Shown here piece after piece: positions 1 through 8,200 of a DNA stretch of 13,727 nt; position 1 is the first letter of the stretch, and each line of letters begins with the position of its first letter. Under the pieces are notes generated by a model. That model searched no databases, was not told the DNA's origin, and saw nothing but the letters and a program-made list of their open reading frames with translations. Source of the DNA: Patescibacteria group bacterium (GTDB taxonomy: Bacteria > Patescibacteriota > Patescibacteriia > UBA9934 > GWF2-40-263); NCBI GenBank assembly GCA_004298405.1, contig SCSL01000053.1, positions 1 through 13,727 of the forward strand, written 5' to 3'. The translations under genes were made by a program, and so were the position numbers.

Positions 1-4
1 TGGA

Positions 5-56
5 GCATGCAAAAACCGCAAATGTAGCCATAGCTACATTGAGGATTTTTGCATGC
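5..56 (-). terminator. long hairpin downstream of rodA, possible terminator
   Basis: The outer arms gcatgcaaaaa (5-15) and tttttgcatgc (46-56) are exact inverse complements. Inside them aatgtagc (21-28) pairs with gctacatt (33-40) around the loop cata. The 5-nt segments between the two stems are mostly unpaired. The structure starts 67 nt beyond the rodA stop and is nearly symmetric, so it could stop transcription from either side. The T run lies inside the stem rather than after it, which is not the classic terminator layout. A repeat element is an alternative. Confidence 0.4.
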
Positions 57-122
57 GAAGGACAAGCAGACCGACCTCCTGGTGGATGGATAAATCCTGT
101 TTCATAATGTGATGACTATACA

Positions 123-1244
123 TTACCCATGATTGCGTGTTGCAATACTCTGGGCAATCGCAAAGAGAATGACCATGACCACCAAAGAACTTCCTCCGTA
201 ACTGACAAATGGCAATCCAATCCCCGTGACAGGAAAGAGTCCCAAGTTCATCCCGATGTTCACGAAAAACTGAAGAAAGAAAACAGCGGCGATTCCCAGA
301 ACAAGGTAACAGGTGAAATCGTCCGTCGTCTTCCCTGCTTGACGAAAGAGTCGATACAGAACGAGCGCAAAGGCTATGAGGAGTAAGCCGACCCCAAAAA
401 AACCCAGTTCCTCTGCAACAACCGCAAAGATAAAATCTGTTTGGCTCTCTGGCAAAAATTTCAACTGACTCTGTGTTCCAAATCCCAATCCACTTCCAAA
501 CCACCTTCCCGACCCCACGGCAATGATCGCTTGCGTCACGTTATATCCTTGTCCGAGCGGATCCACGCTTGGATCCAAAAACGTCAGAATGCGAGATCTC
601 TGGTAGTCCTCGAAGAAAAAATTCCATCCCAAAGCAAACAATCCGATCCCAACCATCACCAGAGAAATGACATACCGCCAAGGAATCCCTGCATAGAAAA
701 GAAAGAACGCCCAGATACCCATCAGAACCGAAGCTGAACCAAAGTCTGGTTGAAGAAGCACGAACCCAACAGGAACAAGCGTCATGATTCCGCTCTCAAT
801 AAATCCACGTAAATTAAACACTTGTTTCCCACGACGAGCAAAATAGGTCGAAAGCCCAATCACGAGAGCCATCTTCATAAACTCAACCGGTTGGAAACTT
901 ACCGGTCCCATCACATACCAACCAGTAGATCCACGAACTGTTTCCCCAAACAAAAGAACACCTGCCAATAAAACAAGGCAGACGAAGTAGAGGATCAATG
1001 CGTAATTCTGCAACAGGCGATAATTTGATGGGACGATAAACAAAAAAACGCCGATGCCCAAAACCAGCGCGGCGATCTGCTTTTTCACATGCACAAACTC
1101 TGCGGCGTCCTGGGAAAGTTCAACGGAATAAATCGCCGCGAGCCCAAGCAGAACCAAACCAAACACGGCCAACAAGAGTGCCCAATCCATCCCACGCAAA
1201 TGGCGGGACAATCGTGAAACGTAATTCGCAAGAGGTGAAGCCAT
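123..1244 (-). CDS. rodA: RodA, SEDS-family peptidoglycan glycosyltransferase
   Basis: This is a polytopic inner-membrane protein of 373 residues, the usual RodA/FtsW length, with about ten hydrophobic segments. SEDS proteins polymerise lipid II into glycan strands; RodA does this for the elongation machinery together with a class B PBP. Family blocks seen in order are GSTGW (105-109), FQPVEFMK (117-124), LQPDFGSA (164-171), the GYNVTQA to GSGLGFGTQSQLKFLPE stretch (233-266), TDFIFAVVAEELGF (269-282) and GLPFVSYGGSS (343-353). Asp270 in TDFIF and Trp109 match the positions found essential in studied RodA proteins. The FLPE-TDFIFAVVAEELG wording favours RodA over FtsW, but FtsW or SpoVE cannot be fully excluded. 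The ATG lies 2 bp after the stop of the upstream gene and has no clear Shine-Dalgarno, which suggests translational coupling. No mreBCD or PBP2 gene is in the window. Confidence 0.9.
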   Translation of the reverse strand: MASPLANYVSRLSRHLRGMDWALLLAVFGLVLLGLAAIYSVELSQDAAEFVHVKKQIAALVLGIGVFLFIVPSNYRLLQNYALILYFVCLVLLAGVLLFGETVRGSTGWYVMGPVSFQPVEFMKMALVIGLSTYFARRGKQVFNLRGFIESGIMTLVPVGFVLLQPDFGSASVLMGIWAFFLFYAGIPWRYVISLVMVGIGLFALGWNFFFEDYQRSRILTFLDPSVDPLGQGYNVTQAIIAVGSGRWFGSGLGFGTQSQLKFLPESQTDFIFAVVAEELGFFGVGLLLIAFALVLYRLFRQAGKTTDDFTCYLVLGIAAVFFLQFFVNIGMNLGLFPVTGIGLPFVSYGGSSLVVMVILFAIAQSIATRNHG

Positions 1245-1246
1245 GG

Positions 1247-2170
1247 TTATCGAGTGAAAACACGCGTTCTCGTATCTCGCGTGCTCTCCCCTTGGAGCGG
1301 TTTATACACCTCCAGATCGAAAATGTTGAGCTCGGGAATAATCTGCACTTGGCTCACGCTGGGAAGCGTGCCAAACCAATTCACCGTCACCTCTGCTTCT
1401 ACCCCGCTCTCTAAACTTGAGAGTGTGGTGCGGTTGACCCCCACAACCGAGTTGCCACGCAGAAGCAGGACGAAGAGTCCAACATCGTAGTAGCTGTAGG
1501 CCGTGTCATTCTCAATGGTAAACGTCGTACGACCAAATGTCTCACCGTCAAATCGTGTCTCCTGCTCAAACGAGGAAGCCGAGATAAGAAAATTGAGTCG
1601 GTCACTCGCCCAGGTTGGATAATCAGGAATGTATCGACGGTCGACGCGATGCCAACGCACATTCTCGATGACAAGATTGGCCGATTGGATCGGGCTCACG
1701 GACTCAACAGCAAGCTCAGCCACAGGTTTCTCCTGTGTGGGCAAAATAAATCCCGCACGAGATTCCGTTTGCTGTCCATCGATCAAAAACGCGTAGGTGA
1801 ACTCAGCCCACCACTCATCATTTGAATTCACGAGTGTCGTATAGAGGTCATAACGACCATCTCCAATCGAGATGACTCGTCCGTCCCCCGCTTCCAAATC
1901 GCTTGCCGCATTTTCAAGCGTATAGACGTGGAGATCTGTTTGTCCCAATCCGACCATCTGCCAGACCGTGTATTGCTCAGCCCCATAGCTGATTGCAAAC
2001 GCATCCAACAGATGCCACCCGCCAAACAAAAGAAGGAGCGCATCAAACGCGATGAAGAGGGCAAATCCAATCCGTCGAAGTGCCGCACGGTATGTCACCC
2101 ACCACAATGAGACTTTATAAAACCGCTTAAATTCTTTTTCCTCCTGCAGGAGCAGACCTCCTTCGTTCAT
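1247..2170 (-). CDS. unrecognised single-pass membrane protein
   Basis: I do not recognise this 307-residue protein. A basic N-terminal part (residues 1-33, including KEFKRFYKV and RAALRR) precedes one hydrophobic segment at about 34-58, with no signal peptidase site apparent. The remaining roughly 245 residues are soluble and rich in beta-branched and aromatic residues, as in an extracytoplasmic beta domain. By the positive-inside rule the N-terminus should be cytoplasmic and the large domain outside. The gene lies immediately upstream of rodA with a 2-bp gap, so the two are very likely co-transcribed. A link to cell-wall elongation is reasonable but rests only on context. The ATG is the only usable start before Met71. 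AAGGAGG-like sequence occurs just inside the reading frame (codons 2-5) rather than before it. A TGnTATAAT promoter ends 8 nt upstream of the ATG. Confidence 0.75.
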   Translation of the reverse strand: MNEGGLLLQEEKEFKRFYKVSLWWVTYRAALRRIGFALFIAFDALLLLFGGWHLLDAFAISYGAEQYTVWQMVGLGQTDLHVYTLENAASDLEAGDGRVISIGDGRYDLYTTLVNSNDEWWAEFTYAFLIDGQQTESRAGFILPTQEKPVAELAVESVSPIQSANLVIENVRWHRVDRRYIPDYPTWASDRLNFLISASSFEQETRFDGETFGRTTFTIENDTAYSYYDVGLFVLLLRGNSVVGVNRTTLSSLESGVEAEVTVNWFGTLPSVSQVQIIPELNIFDLEVYKPLQGESTRDTRTRVFTR

Positions 2171-2178
2171 ATGCGGAA

Positions 2179-2187
2179 ATTATAACA
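2179..2187 (-). promoter_or_regulatory. extended -10 promoter of the membrane protein-rodA unit
   Basis: Read on the minus strand this is TGTTATAAT, a perfect TATAAT with the TGn extension. No convincing -35 box lies 16-18 bp upstream, which is acceptable for an extended -10 promoter. Only 8 nt separate the -10 box from the ATG at 2170, so the predicted transcript begins at or next to the start codon and is leaderless. Confidence 0.6.
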
Positions 2188-2224
2188 TAAGGCGGACGTG
2201 AGATCAGAGTCTGACGACTCGACG

Positions 2225-2247
2225 GCACCACAACACGTGGTGCTTTT
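2225..2247 (+). terminator. terminator-like hairpin in the gyrB leader region
   Basis: gcaccac (2225-2231) and gtggtgc (2237-2243) form a perfect 7-bp stem with a 5-nt loop, followed by TTTTCT. On the plus strand this is an intrinsic-terminator shape 61 bp before the gyrB start. No plus-strand gene lies upstream in the window, so it may block stray transcription or attenuate gyrB. A small inverted repeat (gagtc/gactc, 2207-2220) precedes it. Confidence 0.5.
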
Positions 2248-2308
2248 CTATTCCCCTCTTGTACGCTAAACTATTCTCGCAACAAACTAGCTGTGAACTG
2301 ATTTTAAT

Positions 2309-4378
2309 ATGGCTAAAAAGCTAACGGAAGCCTCCAAATCCTCTAAGACCTCTAAACCTTCTAAGCCCTCCTCCGATTACGGTGCGTCGCAAATTCAAGT
2401 TCTAGAGGGTCTCGACCCAGTGCGAAAGCGCCCGGGCATGTATATCGGTTCGACCGGTCTCACGGGTTTACATCACCTCATCTGGGAGGTCATGGACAAC
2501 TCCTTTGACGAGGCCATGGCCGGACACGGCAAACAAATTACCTTGCGTCTCCTGCCAGAGAATATGGTGTCTGTGGAAGACGAAGGTCGTGGAATTCCGG
2601 TAGATCCTCATCCCCAGTTCAAAGTCTCTGCGCTTGAGCTCGTGCTTACCAAACTCCACGCCGGAGGAAAATTCGGCGGCGGCGGCTACAAAGTTTCCGG
2701 TGGTTTGCATGGTGTGGGAGTCTCGGTCGTGAACGCGCTTTCCACCTATCTCAAAGCGGAAGTGAAACGCGATGGAAAACTCTGGGAGCAGGAATACGCG
2801 TGCGGCAAGCCAAAGGCCAAGGTGAAGTCCGTGGGCACCGCCAAGGGTACGGGCACCACCATCACCTTCCGTCCAGATGAATCAATTTTTGAATCTATTG
2901 TTTTTGATTTCCAAACGATCATCGACCACTTGCGTCAGCAAGCATATCTCACCAAAGGCATCAAACTTGTTCTGGCCGATGAGCGCGATCCAGCAAACCC
3001 ATCCGTCTACGCCTTCTACTTTGAGGGCGGCGTGGCTTCCTATGTCCGTCATATCAATCACGGGAAAGAGGAGAAGCACAAAAACATTTTCTACGTGCAC
3101 AAACTCGATGAGGCCACGGACGTGGAAGTGGAAACCGCTGTGCAGTACACAGGTGAATATCACGAGTCCGTCTACTGCTACGCCAACAACATCACCAACC
3201 CCGAAGGGGGGATGCACCTCTCGGGTTTTCGCGCCGCGCTTACTCGCGAGCTCAACAACTACGCCCGCAACAAAGGGCTCCTCAAAGAAAAAGATCAGAA
3301 TCTTTCCGGAGACGATGTGCGCGAGGGACTCACGGCCGTCATCTCCGTGAAAATCAAAGAGCCACAATTTGAAGGACAGACCAAAGCCAAACTCGGCAAC
3401 CCCGAAGCTCGTACTGCCGTGGAGGCCGTGTTTGGTGAAGCATTTAGAATTTTTCTTGAGGAACATCCTGCTGATGCCGAAGCAATCGTTGCCAAGTGTT
3501 TTCTTGCAGCTCAAGCGCGCGCCGCCGCTCGTGCAGCTCGCGATACCGTCTTGCGCAAAGGTGCGCTGGAAGGTCTCACGCTTCCAGGCAAACTCGCCGA
3601 CTGTTCAAGCAAGGACGCAAGCATCTCTGAGATTTTCATCGTTGAGGGAGACTCCGCTGGTGGATCTGCCAAACAAGGTCGCAACCGTGAAATCCAGGCC
3701 ATCCTCCCGTTACGCGGAAAAATCCTCAACGTGGAACGCGCACGCTTGGACAAAATGCTTGGAAACAATGAAATCAAGTCGCTCGTGATCGCGCTTGGAA
3801 CAAACATCGGAGAGGGCTTTGATATCGCCAACCTCCGGTATGACAAAATCGTCATCATGACAGACGCTGACGTGGATGGCGCGCATATTCGTACCCTGTT
3901 ACTGACGCTTTTCTATCGCTACTTCCCTGATCTCATTCACCAAGGTCACATCTACATTGCCCAGCCGCCCTTGTACCGCGTGAACATCGGAAAAAATTTC
4001 CGCTGGGTTTACAATGACGCGGAAAAGGAAAAAGCCATCGCGGATCTCGTTGGCGATATAGGCAAAAACAAAAAGGTAGACCCGGGCTTCAGCCCGGGCT
4101 CCGATGAACCAATCGCTGAAGGCGAAAGTGAAACCGAACAGATGGAAGTCTCGGGTGTGAAGGTAAATATCCAACGCTACAAAGGGTTGGGAGAGATGAA
4201 CCCTGACCAACTCTGGGATACCACGATGAATCCACAAACTCGCATCATGAAACAAGTAACGATCGAAGACGCAGAAAAAGCCGAGGAAGTTTTTGATGTG
4301 CTCATGGGAGCTGATGTCGCCCCACGCAAACGTTTCATCCAGACGCATGCCAAGACTGTGAAGAACTTGGATGTTTGA
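2309..4378 (+). CDS. gyrB: DNA gyrase subunit B
   Basis: This is the ATPase subunit of the type IIA topoisomerase that, with GyrA, introduces negative supercoils. At 689 residues it fits the short GyrB class. GHKL ATPase motifs: E60 and N64 in EVMDNSFDE, DEGRGIP (91-97) and GGLHGVG (131-137). The Toprim domain has EGDSAGG from E446 and DADVDG from D519, giving the metal ligands E446, D519 and D521. The C-terminal RYKGLGEMNPDQLWDTTM block starts at R623. About 20 residues of Ser/Lys-rich sequence precede the usual start region. An acidic insert of about 30 residues (near 588-617) lies before RYKGLGEM and contains a DNA palindrome (4081-4100). There is no Shine-Dalgarno before the ATG. ParE is the alternative; no gyrA or parC is nearby to decide, but the sequence style favours GyrB. 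Confidence 0.9.
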   Translation: MAKKLTEASKSSKTSKPSKPSSDYGASQIQVLEGLDPVRKRPGMYIGSTGLTGLHHLIWEVMDNSFDEAMAGHGKQITLRLLPENMVSVEDEGRGIPVDPHPQFKVSALELVLTKLHAGGKFGGGGYKVSGGLHGVGVSVVNALSTYLKAEVKRDGKLWEQEYACGKPKAKVKSVGTAKGTGTTITFRPDESIFESIVFDFQTIIDHLRQQAYLTKGIKLVLADERDPANPSVYAFYFEGGVASYVRHINHGKEEKHKNIFYVHKLDEATDVEVETAVQYTGEYHESVYCYANNITNPEGGMHLSGFRAALTRELNNYARNKGLLKEKDQNLSGDDVREGLTAVISVKIKEPQFEGQTKAKLGNPEARTAVEAVFGEAFRIFLEEHPADAEAIVAKCFLAAQARAAARAARDTVLRKGALEGLTLPGKLADCSSKDASISEIFIVEGDSAGGSAKQGRNREIQAILPLRGKILNVERARLDKMLGNNEIKSLVIALGTNIGEGFDIANLRYDKIVIMTDADVDGAHIRTLLLTLFYRYFPDLIHQGHIYIAQPPLYRVNIGKNFRWVYNDAEKEKAIADLVGDIGKNKKVDPGFSPGSDEPIAEGESETEQMEVSGVKVNIQRYKGLGEMNPDQLWDTTMNPQTRIMKQVTIEDAEKAEEVFDVLMGADVAPRKRFIQTHAKTVKNLDV
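4081..4100. repeat. GC-rich palindrome inside gyrB
   Basis: cccgggct (4081-4088) pairs exactly with agcccggg (4091-4098), and cccgggct also recurs directly at 4093-4100. The element stays in frame and encodes PGFSPGS in a variable acidic linker of GyrB. The shape is that of a REP-like palindromic repeat unit inserted into coding sequence. Whether other copies exist in this genome cannot be seen here. Confidence 0.6.
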
Positions 4379-4438
4379 CAGACCACCTTGTCCTCGTTAC
4401 AGTCCACACGTCAACCCTGAAGAGATGAGGAGACTCTC

Positions 4439-5179
4439 ATGTCCAATACGACCGCTGTCGCTCGCCTTCATCGCGACCTTCGCCGACTTGCCGGTCTCCT
4501 TCTTCCAGAGATGTTCATCCCCGTGGGTGCCATCCAGTACTTGGGTCGGCCAAGGTTCCAATTCAGAGAAGAGGCATTCACGAGAGCCTTGCATTCCCTG
4601 CGAATGCAAGACCACCTTTTAGACGGTCCCGTTCGTGTGCATCTAGGAAGACGCGTGCAGTTCTATCGAATAAGGAATCCCATCCTCCCTTCTGTCGGTG
4701 ATGATCCCGAGGAAGGAAACGTGTCCTCCCTTCTCAAGCTTGCACAGCATATCCGCGCGGGGGCTGTTCTGGAGATTGAGATGGAGATGCGTGAGCATGA
4801 ACTGCTCAGGAAGGTTCGCATCCACACCAATCCCATATCGCCCTACAACGAAAAGATCATGTGTCAACGACTGACGTGGCTGAAGAACCTCGCTGTGTTG
4901 CAGGAGGACAATCAAGGTGTGATCCCATATAGAGCCAGTCTCTGCGCCATGGAAACCGCCGGCGAATCTGGTCTCACAGCCTCAGCAAGAAGTAGGCGCC
5001 GTACGACCCTTCGGCAGATGGGGTGGATCACCAACATCATTGGAACTGGTTACCACAAGACCTACTATAACTGGCAACTCACTGAACAGGGAGTCGCGAT
5101 CCTGGGCGCCCACCCCGAGATCACTCCTTGTATCAACGTTGGTGAGATCAGAACCCTCCTCGAACTCAAAGCCTCATAA
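4439..5179 (+). CDS. unrecognised basic protein, possibly winged-helix
   Basis: I do not recognise this 246-residue soluble protein. The start is well supported: GAGGAG (4427-4432) sits 6 nt before the ATG, one of the few clear Shine-Dalgarno sequences in the window. Two stretches look like winged-helix folds by eye. The first is a helix followed by a basic hairpin at about residues 43-79 (FREEAFTRALHSL, then GRRVQFYRIR). The second, at about 182-222, has an Arg-rich helix (RSRRRTTLRQ), a short strand and YYNWQLTEQGVAIL, a typical winged-helix ending. This would suit a DNA-binding or regulatory role, but that is inference only. No membrane segment or signal is present. It follows gyrB by 60 bp and ends at a strong terminator, so it may be transcribed with gyrB. 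Confidence 0.75.
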   Translation: MSNTTAVARLHRDLRRLAGLLLPEMFIPVGAIQYLGRPRFQFREEAFTRALHSLRMQDHLLDGPVRVHLGRRVQFYRIRNPILPSVGDDPEEGNVSSLLKLAQHIRAGAVLEIEMEMREHELLRKVRIHTNPISPYNEKIMCQRLTWLKNLAVLQEDNQGVIPYRASLCAMETAGESGLTASARSRRRTTLRQMGWITNIIGTGYHKTYYNWQLTEQGVAILGAHPEITPCINVGEIRTLLELKAS

Positions 5180-5180
5180 A

Positions 5181-5206
5181 CAGCCGCCCGCACGGCTGAT
5201 TTTTTT
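5181..5206 (+). terminator. intrinsic terminator after the 246-residue gene
   Basis: cagccg (5181-5186) pairs with cggctg (5193-5198) around the 6-nt loop cccgca, followed by one A and seven T (5200-5206). It begins 1 nt after the stop codon and separates the gyrB side from the large RHS gene. Confidence 0.9.
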
Positions 5207-5225
5207 AGATTTCAGAGCTATGCTC

Positions 5226-5253
5226 TTGCCAAAAGCCCTTTCTGACTTATAGT
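5226..5253 (+). promoter_or_regulatory. promoter of the giant RHS gene, leaderless geometry
   Basis: The -35 box TTGCCA (5226-5231) and the -10 box TATAGT (5248-5253) are separated by 16 bp; each matches the sigma-70 consensus at five of six positions. Only 6 nt lie between the -10 box and the ATG at 5260, so transcription should start at or very near the A of the ATG. The GAGGG just before the ATG is too close to act as a Shine-Dalgarno. The promoter follows directly after a terminator, so the RHS gene forms its own unit. Confidence 0.65.
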
Positions 5254-5259
5254 GAGGGT

Positions 5260-8200
5260 ATGAAAAGGTCAAGTTGGAAATTTCTTCTAGCGATTCTCTT
5301 TGTAAGTGGGTTTTTCAGTTTGCCAGCACAGGCTGATGAAGTGCCGCCATTCACCTTTTTAAACGAAACCCACCAAAACACTTTGCAATCGGATCAGACA
5401 CTCCAGCCAGATTCGAACACCGGCGCATACCGCTTTACCTATTCGACAACGATTCCCGCCGGTCGGTTTGGTTTACAACCAAACCTTGACTTGCATTACA
5501 ACAATCAAGACCAGAGCCAAGACGGCATTTTTGGTTTAGGATGGTCCATGGATTTTCCCGTGATTCGTCGACTGAACAAAACCGGGGTTGATAACTTGTA
5601 CACGGATCATTATTTTACTTCATCGTTTTCAGGCGAACTCGTTCCCATTTCCTTAACAGATGACGTGCATGGAACATACGGTGCGCGAATCGAGACCGGT
5701 GACTTCCTCATCTATACGTTTCGCGCAGAAGGATATTGGACCGTAACAGATAAACGTGGAACAGAGTATACCTTCGGCGATACAAACGACAGCGTACAAA
5801 ATGATCCAGCAGATTCCACGCGCGTATTTGCGTGGATGGTGCGGCGCGTGCAAGATACCAACCATAATTTCGTTCGTTATGAATATACCAAGGAGAATGG
5901 CCAAGTGTATCCGGCGAAAATAAATTACACAGGGAACGGTGAAAACGATGGGAGTTTTTCGGTGTATTTTACGCTTGAATCGCGACCAGATGTGGTGACA
6001 TCGTATGATACGGGATTTCACGTCCAAACCACGCGACGTGTTTCGCAAATAGCAGTGCGTGAGAATGAAGGAGATATTCACCATTTTGATTTTGCCTACA
6101 CCACAGGGCACAACGGCGTGCGATCACTGTTGGCATCCGTAATCGAAACCGGTTACGCGGCCGACGGTACGGTCACGGCCTTGCCGCCAGAAACATTCAC
6201 CTACAGCGGCGCGGAAAAAACATGGATCGAAGATACAGATTATTCTCTTCCGACGTACTTCAAAACCTATAACAGCAGATACGATAATGTGCGCCAAGCC
6301 GACGTGAATGGCGATGGCCTCGTAGATTTGATTCAGGCGTATGAGCAAAAATCAGGGTATGACCCGGTGCAATATTTTACACACGTTTTTTTGAATAAAG
6401 GAGATGGAACAGGTTGGGAGGAATCACTATGGTCTTTTCCAGAACATTGTGTGTCTGGCTGTTTTCCGGTGCGTTATGTTTTTCACGATGGTCGGGATGA
6501 TCCGAGCCCAGAAGTGATTACCGATCCTTATGCTCAGGCGCCTGTAACATTCAACGATTACTCTGGAAATGATACTGGCGCGCGCTTGGTAGATGTAAAT
6601 GGCGATGGTCTCACGGATCTCTTGGAATCATACCGCGTAGAGGTGGATGAACAGTATTATTATCCGCGTTTTGAAGGTGCCGCGTGGGAAGAATGGGGTT
6701 GTACGGATGATCCACTCACTTCTCCTCAATGTTACACGGAAGAATATGGTTCGCACGAAGAAGATATTTCCGCCGTGTACATAAATACGGGTTCTGGTTG
6801 GATGGAAGATGCGAATTATATCGTGCCTGTTTTTGCGATTGACCTTTCCACGCACCGTGATCAAGGCGTGCGGTTTGCTGATGTCAATGGTGATGGACTG
6901 ACCGATCTTCTCCAGGGGCGCGATAATTATTATGGAAACGGCGAGCAGGCGGTGTATCTCAATAAGGGTGACGGCACGGGCTGGCAGATGGATCTATCTT
7001 TTTTCCTGCCGGTCACATTTACATTGGATGGGGGCTCAAAAGATAGCGGTGCGCGTTTGGGAGATGTAAATGGCGACGGGCTACCCGATATTATCAGGGT
7101 TGAAACAGGATTTGGCGACGAACGCGATGGATCAACCGTGTACCTCAACAAAGGAGACGGTACGGGCTGGGTGGAGGATGCGAACTATTCTATCCCTATT
7201 ATGTATCATCCCGATTGGGCACAAGACGGTTGGGAAACGAAAATGGGTTTTGGGTATCAAGATTTTGGCTTGCGATTAATGGACGTGAATGCGGACGGGC
7301 TACAAGATCTGATGTTGGCAAAACAGGATCAGCAGTATTGCGGTGAACCAAAATATCAAGAAGGTAATTGCGCCAGTGTTTTGGTATCAACGGTTTTTTT
7401 AAATACCGGAAATAATTTTGTTGAAGACAATTCATACACCTTGCCAACTATCACGGATGATGAATATCTGGAGGCAAATGAAGGTCCTTATTACTACGAT
7501 GAGCAACATCCCTTTGATACAATGCTCTTTTTTGCTGACCAATATACGGCTGATCAAGGCGTTCGCATAGCCGATGTGAACGGCGACGGCACAACAGATT
7601 TTATGCTGTCGTATGATGGCGGGTACGGATACGCCATGAAAGAATACCAGTTGCAGTCCGTGTATACGCACGATGCGAGCGTGCCTGATTTGTTGGACAC
7701 GATTACCTCACCGCAAGGTTCCATCACTTCCATAACGTACCAAGCTTCGGCTGTATATAAAGACGAGGTCCTGGGTTTGGCCAATCCCGCATTGCCATAC
7801 ACGGTCCAGACTGTTCGTTTGGTACAAACGGATGATGGTTTCGGGAATCTTTCCAGCACGACGTATGAGTACAAAGATGGTCGAATGTATTATGAATACC
7901 CGCTTGAAAAAACGTTTGCCGGATTTGGCGAAGTGAAAATAACAAATGATTCAGGATTCGTAACCAAACAGTATTATCATCAGGGCAATGAAACGAATGC
8001 AATACTCGGAGAATATGAGGACCATGTTTCTAAAATAGGAAAGAAGTATCGCGAAGAAAAATATAATGATGCTGAGCACGTAATGCAAACGGTGGTACAA
8101 CGATGGGAGAGGAGCGATCTTGGCTATGGAAATTATTTTTCGCGCAATACGATTACCACGCAACTCGATTACGATGGCAACGATGATCACAAAGATCGCG

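Noticed and set aside
34..504. 156-codon minus-strand ORF over the end of rodA
   Set aside because: It is out of frame with the conserved C-terminal SEDS motifs of rodA and ends inside a hairpin. A 23-residue version starting at 105 has no supporting signal either.
2248..2308. Promoter boxes for gyrB (TAAACT or TATTCT as -10)
   Set aside because: No acceptable -35 box at 16-18 bp and no TGn extension; the match is no better than chance.
2882..3514. 210-codon minus-strand ORF inside gyrB
   Set aside because: It is an antisense shadow; the gyrB frame on the other strand carries all conserved motifs.
6301..7600. Regularly spaced similar segments, considered as a CRISPR or tandem DNA repeat
   Set aside because: The similarity is at protein level (DVNGDG calcium loops) with irregular spacing, so these are domain repeats of the RHS-gene propeller.
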